Source: Allorhizobium ampelinum S4
GTDB lineage: Bacteria; Pseudomonadota; Alphaproteobacteria; Rhizobiales; Rhizobiaceae
Direction: 5' to 3'
Assembly: GCF_000016285.1 (NCBI RefSeq)
Contig: NC_011981.1
Span: 567,776-631,775, forward strand
DNA length: 64,000 nucleotides
The number at the start of each line of letters is the position of its first letter. Position 1 is the stretch's first letter. The translations under genes were made by a program, and so were the position numbers. Shown here piece by piece: positions 9,238 through 18,323 of this stretch. A model generated the notes under the pieces. It worked only from the letters and a program-made list of their open reading frames with translations, ran no database searches and was not told the origin of the DNA.

Positions 9238-10965
9238 TCAGGCCGCCGAGCGATTGCTTTCCCGCCTGTCGTTGTCACGCATTGCAGCGGAACTTCCCGG
9301 CTCGCGGATGGCACTGCGCCTGTTGAGCTGGAAGCGGTTTGCCAGTTCGCTCAGTTTAGCCGCGCCACTGGAAAGTGCTTCGCTGATGGCATTCATGCCG
9401 CTGACCATTCCCGCGTTCTGTTGTGTCATCTGGTCTAAGGCGTTGACCGCAGTGCTGATTTCCGTGAGGCTAGTGGATTGCTCCGACGCTGCCGTGGAAA
9501 TGGCTTCAATATTAACATCGATAGATTGCACGAAGGACTCGATCCGGTTCAGCGCACTGCCGGTTTCCCCGACCAGACGTACACCGTCCTTCACTTCATT
9601 GGTCGATTTAGCGATCAATTCCGAAATTTCCTTGGCGGCCTTGGCGGAGCGTTGAGCCAACTCACGGACCTCCTGGGCCACGACCGCAAAGCCCTTGCCA
9701 CTTTCACCAGCGCGGGCTGCTTCGACGCCTGCATTCAGGGCTAAAAGGTTGGTCTGGAAGGCAATTTCATCGATAACAGTGATGATATTACTGATTTCCT
9801 TCGAAGCGCCCTCGATGCGGCTCATGGCGGCGACGGTGAAGTTAACGACCTTTACGGACTCGGTTGCGGCCTGACGAGCGTCGCGCACCAAGTTTCGAGT
9901 ATCTTTGGAACGCGCACTGGATTCTCTCACCGTCGCGGTTATTTCTTCCAATGCCGCAGAAGTCTGCTCCAGTGCGGCAGCCTGTTGCTCCGAGCGTTTT
10001 GCCAGGCTGGTCGATCCCTTGAGCATATCATGACTATTGGCGGAAACCGCCGCCGTTTCCGCCAGCACCTGCGCCAGGGTTTCCTGGAATTTGCCAATGG
10101 ACATGTTGAAGTCTTTACGCAAGTGCTCGAAGGTTGGAATGAACGGCTCATCAATCGTCATTCGGATATTGCAGTCGGACAAGCGCTCAAGACCTGCACC
10201 AATCGCAGCAATGGCGTTGACGCGGCCGGTGACATCGATCGCGAATTTCACAACCTTGACGACCTTTCCCTTTTCATCTGTGATGGGGTTATAAGTGGCC
10301 TGAATATAGACTTTCTTGCCACCTTTCCCGATCCGCAAGAACTCGTCGCTCTGGAACTCATCTGCTCCAAGCTTGCGCCAGAACTCTTTGTAATCGGGGG
10401 ACGCGATGTAAGCTTGTTCACAAAACATCGAATGATTTTTGCCAATGATCTCGCTGAGGTCGTAGTTCATCGCCTTGCAGAAATTCTCGTTGGCAGTCAA
10501 AATCTGGCCAGTCGGTGTGAACTCGATAACGGCCTGAGAACGCAACAACGCTTCCATCTTGCCGTCGCCATCCATAGCTTTGTTTGTGGACGCCGTAATG
10601 TCCGTGGCAATTTTTACAATTTTGTAAGGCTTACCCCCGCGAAAAACCGGATTGTAAGAGGCTTCGATCCAGATGGGGTCGCCCGATTTGGTGAACCGCT
10701 TATATTGGCGCTGGTCGAACTGGCCGGAAACGAGTTTTGCCCAGAAATCGGCATAGGCTTTAGTCTTCACCTCTTCAGGATCGAGAAAGATCCGATGGTG
10801 TTTGCCAATGATATCTGATTTTGCATATCCAAGCGTCTTGCAGAAATTGTCATTCGCATCAAGAATATTGCCCTGGATGTCGAATTCAATGACGCCTTGA
10901 GACCGATTTATGGCATCGAAAATAGCTTTGATGTCGCTTCCGAATACAATTGACAACAATCCCAT
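9238..10965 (-). CDS. Soluble methyl-accepting chemotaxis protein with two PAS domains
   Basis: 575 residues with no transmembrane segment. Two tandem PAS domains (about residues 12-130 and 135-255) each contain the related [20 protein letters not shown] and [16 protein letters not shown] stretches, so they look like a duplication of an Aer-like PAS. A short HAMP-like linker leads into the MCP signalling domain (about 300-520) with the conserved hairpin [20 protein letters not shown]. No CheR-tethering pentapeptide is seen at the C-terminus. The inferred role is cytoplasmic redox or energy taxis. A long A/T-rich promoter region precedes it. Confidence 0.94.
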   Translation of the reverse strand: MGLLSIVFGSDIKAIFDAINRSQGVIEFDIQGNILDANDNFCKTLGYAKSDIIGKHHRIFLDPEEVKTKAYADFWAKLVSGQFDQRQYKRFTKSGDPIWIEASYNPVFRGGKPYKIVKIATDITASTNKAMDGDGKMEALLRSQAVIEFTPTGQILTANENFCKAMNYDLSEIIGKNHSMFCEQAYIASPDYKEFWRKLGADEFQSDEFLRIGKGGKKVYIQATYNPITDEKGKVVKVVKFAIDVTGRVNAIAAIGAGLERLSDCNIRMTIDEPFIPTFEHLRKDFNMSIGKFQETLAQVLAETAAVSANSHDMLKGSTSLAKRSEQQAAALEQTSAALEEITATVRESSARSKDTRNLVRDARQAATESVKVVNFTVAAMSRIEGASKEISNIITVIDEIAFQTNLLALNAGVEAARAGESGKGFAVVAQEVRELAQRSAKAAKEISELIAKSTNEVKDGVRLVGETGSALNRIESFVQSIDVNIEAISTAASEQSTSLTEISTAVNALDQMTQQNAGMVSGMNAISEALSSGAAKLSELANRFQLNRRSAIREPGSSAAMRDNDRRESNRSAA

Positions 10966-11454
10966 AGCGCCGTCTCCTATTGATAGCGGAACATTATAAT
11001 ATATATTATTTAGGAATAATAAATATTACAAAATAAATACCAAAAGATCGTTTTTTTATTTTTGCGCTTTGTAAATTATATTGAAAATGCAAATCTGCAC
11101 TCAATCCAGCATCATTCCGGCGATATCTGCTCGTGCCAAGGCGGTCCTAAATTGAAAGGGCGCGGCTGGATTGCCGCCTGATCCTGCCAGACGATGCCTG
11201 GTTCAAGCGCCAGGATTAACTGGGCATCACCGTCCATAGACCTCAAAGTCCTCATTGGGGACGACAAAGAAATTTTTGTGGCGCTACTCTATAAGTTCGG
11301 CGAAAGGCAGGTAACAATCTTCGATCGAACCCCCATCCGTTAATACACCTGGACAAGTTACAAAATACACGTAAAACACGTGTCAGGTTGCATATTTGCA
11401 ATCCAAGACTCTTGGCTTTACATCGGTCTGACATCACCGAGCTGGGGAGCCACA
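10966..11454. other. A/T-rich divergent promoter region
   Basis: About 490 bases between the chemotaxis receptor and the exported CxxCH protein. The part nearest the receptor (10980-11090) is very A/T-rich. No gene, RNA or clear terminator was recognised. Confidence 0.5.
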
Positions 11455-12813
11455 ATGAAAACTGTTCTTTTCTGTTTAGCCCTTTTTCTTTTGCCTATTT
11501 CATCTGCTTTTGCCGACTGTCCCGCCCCAATTGACAACAGCTTTGCAGCGGCGGCCAATGCCAAGTTCGACTGCTCCAGTAGCCTGCCCCTGAAAGGTCA
11601 CGAAACAGACCGCAAGTTCCAGGTTCATTATGATTTTCCAAAGACCTTGCCCGATACCAGCAAGCTGCCATGGCTGACGATCGATCCCTTCAAGAATCCC
11701 GCTGACTATATGCAGGCCGTCTTGAATTACGTCACCAAGGTGAACGCTCGCCCTGAGATTGATTGGCGCATCCAGGATAATAAGGTCGAGGAATGGTGCG
11801 ATGCGCCATGGTTCTTCATGCTGAGGGAGCCACTGCACGGTATGACCACCGAACGGTGGTCTCGTCCGAAGGAGCTTCACGCGCTCCAAACAGATTGGGA
11901 GCGTACTTTCGCTGTCGGGATCTACAACGATGTGGCCTGCTACGGTTTTGGTCAGATCTGGGCCGATCCGGCCTTTCCCAAAACCCTTGACTTTGCATTC
12001 GCGGACGGTGCCGTGGCGGCCAAAATGCTGTTCACGTCAGCAAAGCCTTCCAGCGTTCCTTATCTTGCAGGGTCAAAGGAGTGGGACGTTGCCGGAGAAA
12101 AGGACGGCAGCACCATGACGATGCGGCTTCTGCAATTTGATCTGTCGATTAAGGACAAACGTTCGCCCAACGGCTGGTTCTTCGGGACATTCGTCTATAA
12201 TGCCATGCAGCCCGGTGATACGCCGTATCAGCGCCTGGTTCCGGTCGGCCTGATCTGGGGAAGCGACCCTGCGTTGAATGCAAAAGCATATCTGGAACAA
12301 GCCATGTCGCCGACCGAAAGCTGGGTCAATCCTGCCGTCGCCACGATGTTTTATCCCCTCCCGAGACAGCATCTCGGCCTTTTCGGGCGCGCCAATGGCC
12401 CCGTCGACAACCCAATGTCCGCCTGCATTACATGTCATCAACGCGCGCTTGACTGGGGGACAGCAGTCTTGCCTGACAGCCCTGAAGCGGCGCAAGCGGC
12501 GGAACTGTTACCAGATGTTCCCACTGATCCATACAACGACTCAGCCGTCGCCGCCTATTTCAGAAACATTGGGTCCAATTCACCCGTGCCGGACACGCAG
12601 TCGCTTGATTATGTTTTGCAGGTTTCAAAAGGAATTTCTGCCTTCCGCAATTGGGTGAAGACCGATTTTCCTGATCATGCCGCATCCACCTCGGATGTCC
12701 CGCCCTACCCCTTCAAACCCGGCAACACAATCACCGTGACGCCTGTTGACATTACTGCTCCTGGCGCTGAAAAACTTGAACTCGATCCAACCGGCAAGCT
12801 TTTCCTTCGCTGA
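11455..12813 (+). CDS. Exported protein with a single CxxCH heme-binding motif
   Basis: About 452 residues from the ATG at 11455, preceded by GGGGAG. Residues 1-22 are a clear signal peptide (MKTVLFCLALFLLPISSAFA before DC). A single CITCHQ motif near residue 330 fits covalent heme c attachment in the periplasm; the rest is not recognisable as a classical cytochrome fold. Four additional cysteines lie in the N-terminal half. It is followed after 45 bp by a SARP-like regulator on the same strand, probably co-transcribed. I cannot name the reaction; a periplasmic oxidase/peroxidase-like or electron transfer protein is plausible. Confidence 0.75.
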   Translation: MKTVLFCLALFLLPISSAFADCPAPIDNSFAAAANAKFDCSSSLPLKGHETDRKFQVHYDFPKTLPDTSKLPWLTIDPFKNPADYMQAVLNYVTKVNARPEIDWRIQDNKVEEWCDAPWFFMLREPLHGMTTERWSRPKELHALQTDWERTFAVGIYNDVACYGFGQIWADPAFPKTLDFAFADGAVAAKMLFTSAKPSSVPYLAGSKEWDVAGEKDGSTMTMRLLQFDLSIKDKRSPNGWFFGTFVYNAMQPGDTPYQRLVPVGLIWGSDPALNAKAYLEQAMSPTESWVNPAVATMFYPLPRQHLGLFGRANGPVDNPMSACITCHQRALDWGTAVLPDSPEAAQAAELLPDVPTDPYNDSAVAAYFRNIGSNSPVPDTQSLDYVLQVSKGISAFRNWVKTDFPDHAASTSDVPPYPFKPGNTITVTPVDITAPGAEKLELDPTGKLFLR

Positions 12814-12858
12814 TATGATATGATACTTTAAATATATTCCGTCTCCAGGGGGCTGCAC

Positions 12859-14448
12859 ATGTTGTCATTAAACATCTTTGGCCGCTTTCTGATTGTCGAC
12901 TCTCATGGGTGCGACCGCAGCCCGAGAGGATCGAAGGCGCGCGGGATAGTAGCGTTACTTGCCATGTCACAAGGCTACTCCCGCAACCGGACTTGGTTGC
13001 AGGATAAGCTGTGGAGCGATCGAGATTCCAAGAGGGGGTCGGACAGCCTTCGCCAAACGCTCGTCGACATACGACGGGCGTTTGGCCCCTATCAAACGAT
13101 ATTGAAAGCGGATCGGGAAAAGGTAGCACTTGATCCAACCCGCTTTTCGATAAAATACCGGCTCATGCCCGCCTCGAATGACTGGAATAATGAGCAGGAC
13201 GCATTTGCCGACCTCGACATTCGTGACCCTGAGTTTGAAGACTGGATCCGGAACTTACGAGCCTCTCTTGCGGACAAGGCGCGGATCAGTCCGCCCCATG
13301 CCCTACGCAGTCATACCGCCCCCAAACCCGCAATTTTTTTCCAATTCCTATCCGACAACCAACCTTCGAGTGAATTGACGTCAAGTCGACTGATGACACT
13401 GACAACGACGTCGCTCCGCGATTTAGACGATTTTGAAATCTTTCCCCGTCACGCTGCCATCGGCGGCACTCTCCCTCCCTTGCCTGTCAAGGGCCTCACT
13501 GTCGCAGTGCGGACCGTAACTTTAGGTCGAGACAGCCATGTGGCTATTGCCCTCAGCCATGCAGGGACTGGACAGCTCTATTGGTCGCGAACCACTCAAA
13601 TATCGGCATCACACACAGAGTTGCTGCATCACGAATCCGGGATTCTTGTCCAAGCCATTCTTTCAACGTTGCGCGAGCGGAAGGATCAGCTTGGAATCTC
13701 ACATTCGGGAGCCATGCTCGCCAATCATGCGCGGGCCTTGATCTTCCGATTTGATCGGCAAAGTTTAAGAGATGCAGACGTCAATCTGCGCTATGCCTAT
13801 GATCGCGATCCGCGCCCGCAATATCTGGCATGGCGGGCATTCCTGCGCAACATGGCACAGTTCCAGCATTGCAGCAGCGCATTCCTGGACGACAAGATCA
13901 CATCGACGGAACTGGTACAGGAAGCGCTGCGCGAGGACGCTGGTAGCGCCAGCATCCTGGGCATCGGGGCCCATCTCGAATATCTTGGAGGCGGTTCAAG
14001 CCGTGGTTCACTGCGGCTTGCTGAACGCGCTGTCAGCCTTGACCCGCTGAACGCAGTCAATCTGGCGATTTTATCCAATACGGAACTGGTTCTCGACAAG
14101 CTTAGGGATAGTCAAGGATCGGCTTTAAGCGCACTTGCATTAACAGGCGGAGGAGAGCACAGGGCCTTTGTCGAATTCTTTTGCTGTATGTCCGCCGCCG
14201 CGTTGGGCGAATATGCAACGGCCATAGGTCACGCAGAAGCAGCGCTTATTCTGCGTCCCGCATTTCGTGCGCCCCTCAGGTATTTGATTGCACTTTACAA
14301 GCAGGCGGGCATGATCGAGCAAATGGATCGAGCCGTCTCCCGGTTGCAACAATTCGAGCCTGACTTCCTGCCTGCACGCTTTCTCGACAGCGATTATCCG
14401 GTCACAACCATGCGACGGATTCGGTTGATTGACGCCATCGCCAGTTAG
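12859..14448 (+). CDS. SARP/OmpR-type transcriptional regulator with TPR-like C-terminus
   Basis: 529 residues. The first 100 (LNIFGRFLIVDSHG, KARGIVALLAM, LQDKLWSDRDSKRGSDSLRQ) match the winged-helix DNA-binding domain of SARP/HilA-type regulators. The middle holds an adenylate-cyclase-associated-like stretch and the last 200 residues look like TPR helices (QAGMIEQMDRAVSRLQQFEP). There is no receiver domain or membrane segment. It lies 45 bp after the exported CxxCH protein, which may be its operon partner or target. The signal it responds to is unknown. Confidence 0.8.
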   Translation: MLSLNIFGRFLIVDSHGCDRSPRGSKARGIVALLAMSQGYSRNRTWLQDKLWSDRDSKRGSDSLRQTLVDIRRAFGPYQTILKADREKVALDPTRFSIKYRLMPASNDWNNEQDAFADLDIRDPEFEDWIRNLRASLADKARISPPHALRSHTAPKPAIFFQFLSDNQPSSELTSSRLMTLTTTSLRDLDDFEIFPRHAAIGGTLPPLPVKGLTVAVRTVTLGRDSHVAIALSHAGTGQLYWSRTTQISASHTELLHHESGILVQAILSTLRERKDQLGISHSGAMLANHARALIFRFDRQSLRDADVNLRYAYDRDPRPQYLAWRAFLRNMAQFQHCSSAFLDDKITSTELVQEALREDAGSASILGIGAHLEYLGGGSSRGSLRLAERAVSLDPLNAVNLAILSNTELVLDKLRDSQGSALSALALTGGGEHRAFVEFFCCMSAAALGEYATAIGHAEAALILRPAFRAPLRYLIALYKQAGMIEQMDRAVSRLQQFEPDFLPARFLDSDYPVTTMRRIRLIDAIAS

Positions 14449-14491
14449 TTATCCAAGCGCTTCAAACTCACGGACGATTCACGCTGGACTC

Positions 14492-14509
14492 ACGATAGCA
14501 GACTATCGT
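14492..14509. promoter_or_regulatory. Perfect inverted repeat upstream of small ORF
   Basis: ACGATAG (14492-14498), spacer CAGA, then CTATCGT (14503-14509). It sits between the SARP gene stop and the small ORF start, so it may be a terminator of the former or an operator of the latter. Confidence 0.45.
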
Positions 14510-14537
14510 CGCGTTATAGAAACACGTAGGAACAACT

Positions 14538-14732
14538 ATGAGTAATAACCGTATGGTTGTCGACCATCTGAAGGCTGCATTGCTTGCGACAAACGCAGAC
14601 AAGACGTTTCTTGCCTACCTCATTCAAATGGCGCTGATTGAGTGCGCGACCGCTCCGCAGGTTTTTGGGTCAACGCCGACTATGAATGAGTGTCGCGGGT
14701 CGACCCCTATGATCAGCCCCGTAAGACCTTAA
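14538..14732 (+). CDS. Small hypothetical protein (64 aa)
   Basis: The ORF starts MSNNRMVVDHLKAALLATNA after a TAGGAAC ribosome binding site and encodes a mostly helical N-terminal half, with a low-complexity C-terminus. It is followed after 23 bases by a good hairpin plus T-rich tail and preceded by an inverted repeat, so it looks like a monocistronic unit. The N-terminal pattern resembles small uncharacterised proteins of rhizobia. No function can be assigned. Confidence 0.5.
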   Translation: MSNNRMVVDHLKAALLATNADKTFLAYLIQMALIECATAPQVFGSTPTMNECRGSTPMISPVRP

Positions 14733-14755
14733 TTTACTGAATAAAAATGCAGCCT

Positions 14756-14791
14756 GGATGGGGCAAGATCGGTGCCGGTCATGCCCCATCC
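14756..14791 (+). terminator. Rho-independent terminator
   Basis: Arms GGATGGGGCA (14756-14765) and TGCCCCATCC (14782-14791) are perfectly complementary. They are followed by TGCAAAAATTTTTC, a T-rich tail. It lies just after the 64-residue ORF. Confidence 0.75.
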
Positions 14792-15083
14792 TGCAAAAAT
14801 TTTTCATTTAAAATCAGGTATTTACTGCCTTTTCTAGCCGCCTCAATCTTCAGCGCTGTTGCACAGGCCTTCAAAAACGGCTCCACATGGAGCCAGCTAG
14901 GCCCAGCTTAAAGATAGTTGCCAGCCTGCCATTGTTAGCCATTTGTTTGCCGCGAAAGCAACCTGCCCGACAATCGCTACGCGTGACCGACAAGATGTCT
15001 CGAAGCATTAGGCGCTTCTGGCAATTGGGGCTATGATCTCCTTAAAGATCACGGGAGGCGGCTTTTCAAGAGCCGGTGATTTC
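14792..15083. other. Intergenic region before sigma-54 activator gene
   Basis: About 290 bases with no supported gene. It contains a GGGAGG at 15053-15058, unusually far (about 26 bases) from the favoured ATG at 15084. Confidence 0.4.
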
Positions 15084-16970
15084 ATGGGTTTTGCCGATCA
15101 CGTCAAGGAAATCGAGCGCGTCGGGCAGGGAAGCAATACCGGCCGCGACGCCATTGTCGTGGAATCCTGGCGGCGTTGCCTGGAGACCTACCAGCTCGAC
15201 CCGGCGCAAGCGCGTGAGGCGGTTATCGTCTCGCAAACACGCCTGCGCGAACATCGTCAGCAGGCGGAGGACCTCGTACACATCGCACGCTCTGGGCTGG
15301 AGCGGCTCTACCGGCAGGTTGCCGAGCAGAATTATGTTCTTCTCCTCTCCGACCGGCAGGGCGTAACCGTCGAATTTCTCGGTGATCCCTCCTTCAACAA
15401 CAACTTGCGAAAGGCCGGGCTCTATCTCGGCTCGGAATGGTCCGAGCCCCGCGCTGGCACGTGCGCTGTTGGCGCCTGCCTGGCCACCGGCGAGGCTCTG
15501 ACGATCCATCAGACCGACCATTTTGACATCACCCATACACCACTCTCCTGCACCGCTGCACCGATCTATGACACGCAAGGCGCGTTGGCAGCGGTCCTCG
15601 ATATTTCGCTGCTGAGCTCACCCATCTTAAAGACGAGCCAGAATATGGCACGTCATCTTGTCTCCTCGACCGTGCGGCGCATCGAGCTCGCCAATCTCAT
15701 GGCGAACAGTCGACACGACCTGGTGCTGCGCTTTGCTGGCGCGCCGGAATTTCTCGATGTTGATCCGGAAGCGGCGATTTCCGTCGATGGCGCCGGACGC
15801 ATCACCGGCATGACGCATGGCGGCGCGCGGCTTCTCGCTGCCTCGCGTGGAATTGACTGGCGACAGCCCGAGCTTGTGCTTGGCCAGCCGGTCGCGGATT
15901 TTTTCGAGGCAGGCTTGGACGAGCTCGCTTCGCTGACCCGCGCCAGCCTGCCGCAAGACCGGCGGATTGCCGTGCGCGATGGGTCGGTCCTCTTTGCCCA
16001 TGCGATCGAGCCGCAACAGCGCGTGGCCGGGACGCCGCTCGTCCGAGCTCTTCGGTCGCCGCCAGCCATGAACCTGCTCGGCGGCAGTGTCGAAATCATG
16101 GACAGCCTTCGCCGCAAGATCGCCAAGCTCGCACCGAGCGCACTGCCGATCCTGCTTCAGGGCGAGACCGGAACCGGCAAGGAATATCTGGCACGCATCA
16201 TCCACGAGGTGAGCGGGTTGTCAGGCCGCTTCGTTGCGGTCAATTGCGCAGCAATCCCTGAACAGCTGATCGAAAGCGAATTGTTCGGCTATGCGCCAGG
16301 CGCCTTCACCGGCGCCCTTGTCAAGGGACGAAAGGGGTTGGTCGAGGAAGCGGTGGGCGGAACCCTGTTCCTCGACGAAATCGGCGACATGCCATACGCC
16401 GCGCAAAGCAGGTTGCTCAGGGTTCTGGCCGAGGGTGAGGTGTTGCCGGTCGGCGGTTCGGTGGCGCGCAAGGTGGAGTTTCGCGTCGTGTCTGCGTCGC
16501 ATCGGTCTTTGGCCGACATGGTCGCAACCGGCGCATTCCGGCAAGACCTCTATTACCGGCTGAATGCCGCCGTACTATCCCTTCCACGGCTTTGTGAGCG
16601 CGGCGACTTGCCATGGCTCCTCGACAAGTTGCTCGAAAAACATGCTCCGGTGAACCGATCGCTCAGGCTTTCAAACACTGCCCGCCTTTTGATCCTCAAT
16701 CATCGCTGGCCAGGCAATATCCGCGAGCTGGACAATGCGATCGCCTTCGCCGCAGCCCTGTGCGACGATGGGCTGATTGAGGTAACGGACCTTCCAGAAC
16801 AGCTGGCTGCCAACGTGCAGCTGCCTGGCGACGACAGCCCTGAAGCCGAACTTCGCGCGGTGCTCGCCGCTTGCCATGGCAATGTTTCCGAGGCGGCGCG
16901 CCGCCTCGGTATTGATCGCACCACAATGCATCGCCGTATGCGCAGGTTCGGCATAGACAGGCCGCATTGA
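15084..16970 (+). CDS. Sigma-54-dependent activator, AcoR-like (GAF, AAA+, Fis-type HTH)
   Basis: About 628 residues if begun at the ATG at 15084 (MGFADHVKEIERV), the usual family N-terminus; an in-frame ATG at 15033 is the alternative, and neither has an ideal ribosome binding site. The N-terminal region is a GAF-type sensor. The AAA+ core has Walker A GETGTGKEYLAR, the GAFTGA loop that contacts sigma-54, and GGTLFLDEIGD. The C-terminus is a Fis-type HTH (GNVSEAARRLGIDRTTMHRR). Two palindromes begin 10 bases after its stop, and a consensus -24/-12 promoter follows, so it almost certainly activates the downstream dehydrogenase and monooxygenase genes. The inducer is unknown; AcoR homologues sense small alcohols or ketones. 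Confidence 0.94.
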   Translation: MGFADHVKEIERVGQGSNTGRDAIVVESWRRCLETYQLDPAQAREAVIVSQTRLREHRQQAEDLVHIARSGLERLYRQVAEQNYVLLLSDRQGVTVEFLGDPSFNNNLRKAGLYLGSEWSEPRAGTCAVGACLATGEALTIHQTDHFDITHTPLSCTAAPIYDTQGALAAVLDISLLSSPILKTSQNMARHLVSSTVRRIELANLMANSRHDLVLRFAGAPEFLDVDPEAAISVDGAGRITGMTHGGARLLAASRGIDWRQPELVLGQPVADFFEAGLDELASLTRASLPQDRRIAVRDGSVLFAHAIEPQQRVAGTPLVRALRSPPAMNLLGGSVEIMDSLRRKIAKLAPSALPILLQGETGTGKEYLARIIHEVSGLSGRFVAVNCAAIPEQLIESELFGYAPGAFTGALVKGRKGLVEEAVGGTLFLDEIGDMPYAAQSRLLRVLAEGEVLPVGGSVARKVEFRVVSASHRSLADMVATGAFRQDLYYRLNAAVLSLPRLCERGDLPWLLDKLLEKHAPVNRSLRLSNTARLLILNHRWPGNIRELDNAIAFAAALCDDGLIEVTDLPEQLAANVQLPGDDSPEAELRAVLAACHGNVSEAARRLGIDRTTMHRRMRRFGIDRPH

Positions 16971-16980
16971 GCATCCGGAC

Positions 16981-17019
16981 TGTGGCATACGCCACACCTG
17001 TCGCGCCACAGCTGTGGCG
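16981..17019. promoter_or_regulatory. Upstream activator (enhancer) sites for the sigma-54 activator
   Basis: Two perfect palindromes share the TGTGGC/GCCACA half-sites: TGTGGC-N4-GCCACA at 16981-16996, and the 16-base CGCCACAGCTGTGGCG at 17004-17019. They lie about 65-100 bases upstream of the -24 element, the usual distance for bacterial enhancer-binding proteins. Confidence 0.8.
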
Positions 17020-17082
17020 TAGCGAAACCTGCCCCGCCTCGAAAACTGAATAATTCCAGTCCTTCGCCCTGCCAGGAGCCAC

Positions 17083-17098
17083 TGGCACGGGTATTGCT
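17083..17098 (+). promoter_or_regulatory. Sigma-54 (RpoN) promoter, -24/-12
   Basis: TGGCAC (17083-17088), five bases, then TTGCT (17094-17098): a full match to the RpoN consensus, with the GG and GC dinucleotides at the required spacing. It lies 36 bases before the alcohol dehydrogenase ATG. Confidence 0.9.
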
Positions 17099-17134
17099 CT
17101 TCTCTTGGCATCGACAGCAGCCAAGGGAGGAAAC

Positions 17135-18208
17135 ATGCGCGCGCTTAGATTTCATGCAGCCAAGGATTTGCGACTGGACGACATTGCCGAGCCGAAGCGA
17201 CCGGGACCAGGTCAGGTTCTGGTCCGTAATCGCTTCGTCGGGATTTGCGGCACGGATCTTCATGAATACAGCTACGGCCCGATCTTCATCCCGACCGAGC
17301 CACACCCCTTCACCGGCGCCCATGGCCCGCAAGTGCTCGGCCATGAATTCGGCGGCTTCGTCGAGGCGATTGGCGAGGGCGTTACGTCCGTTGTTGTTGG
17401 CGACCGCGTATCCATCCAGCCCCTCGTCATGCCAAGGTCCGGCGACTATTTCGCCGATCGCGGCCTTTTCCACTTAAGCACGCAGTTAGCGCTGGTGGGC
17501 TTGAGCTGGGATGGCGGCGGCATGGCCGACGCAGCGCTCGTCAATGACTACAATGTCCAGAAAATCCCGGAGGAGATGAGCGATGAAGAGGCAGCCCTGG
17601 TCGAGCCAACGGCGGTTGCTGTCTATGCCTGCGATCGCGGCGGCGTAACGGCTGGCACAAGCGTCCTCGTGACGGGCGCTGGTCCCATCGGCATGCTGAC
17701 GTTGCTTGCCGCGCGCGCGGCGGGCGCCACCCAGCTTTTTGTGTCCGACCTCAATGACTCCAGGCTCGCGCTTGCGAAAGGGGTGTTGCCCGATGTCATC
17801 ACGATCAACCCGCAGCGCGACAATGTCGGTGATGTCGTTCGCTTGCAAACGGAAGGCAACGTCGGCTGCGATGTCGCCATCGAATGCGTAGGCAACGAAC
17901 ATGCGCTGAAGGCCTGCGTCGACGCCGTGCGCAAGCAGGGCGTCGTGGTCCAGACCGGGTTGCATCCGCATGAAAATCCGATCGACTGGTTCCAGGTGAC
18001 ATTCAAAGATCTCGAAATCAAAGGGTCCTGGGCCTACCCGACACATTATTGGCCACGGGTCATCAGGCTGATTGCTTCCGGCCAGCTGCCGGCAATGAAG
18101 ATCGTCACCAAGCGCGTCACCCTCGACACAGCTGTCAAAGAAGGCTTCGACGTCCTGCTCGACCCGGCGGGAGCCCAACTCAAGATCCTGATCGATCTTT
18201 CGAAATAG
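17135..18208 (+). CDS. Zinc-type alcohol dehydrogenase (2,3-butanediol dehydrogenase-like)
   Basis: About 357 residues from the ATG at 17135, after AAGGGAGGAAAC; the frame opens 30 bases earlier but that start lacks support. This is a medium-chain dehydrogenase: catalytic zinc motif with CGTDLHE near residue 38 and GHE near 68, and NAD-binding Rossmann GAGPIGMLTL near 185. The lobe that normally holds four cysteines for the structural zinc reads PLVMPRSGDYFADRGLFHLS and has no cysteine, so that zinc is absent. It is driven by the sigma-54 promoter and followed by the flavin monooxygenase. The inferred role is oxidation of a secondary alcohol or diol to a ketone. Confidence 0.9.
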   Translation: MRALRFHAAKDLRLDDIAEPKRPGPGQVLVRNRFVGICGTDLHEYSYGPIFIPTEPHPFTGAHGPQVLGHEFGGFVEAIGEGVTSVVVGDRVSIQPLVMPRSGDYFADRGLFHLSTQLALVGLSWDGGGMADAALVNDYNVQKIPEEMSDEEAALVEPTAVAVYACDRGGVTAGTSVLVTGAGPIGMLTLLAARAAGATQLFVSDLNDSRLALAKGVLPDVITINPQRDNVGDVVRLQTEGNVGCDVAIECVGNEHALKACVDAVRKQGVVVQTGLHPHENPIDWFQVTFKDLEIKGSWAYPTHYWPRVIRLIASGQLPAMKIVTKRVTLDTAVKEGFDVLLDPAGAQLKILIDLSK

Positions 18209-18323
18209 CGTCGTGGCCAAAGCCTGTTGCGGGAGAGGAGACCGCGCAGGTGATGGCCGCTTCGAAAGGCGCCTGGAGGGGCGCTTCATCACCGATGACA
18301 CAAGCACTACGGAGGAGAAGACC

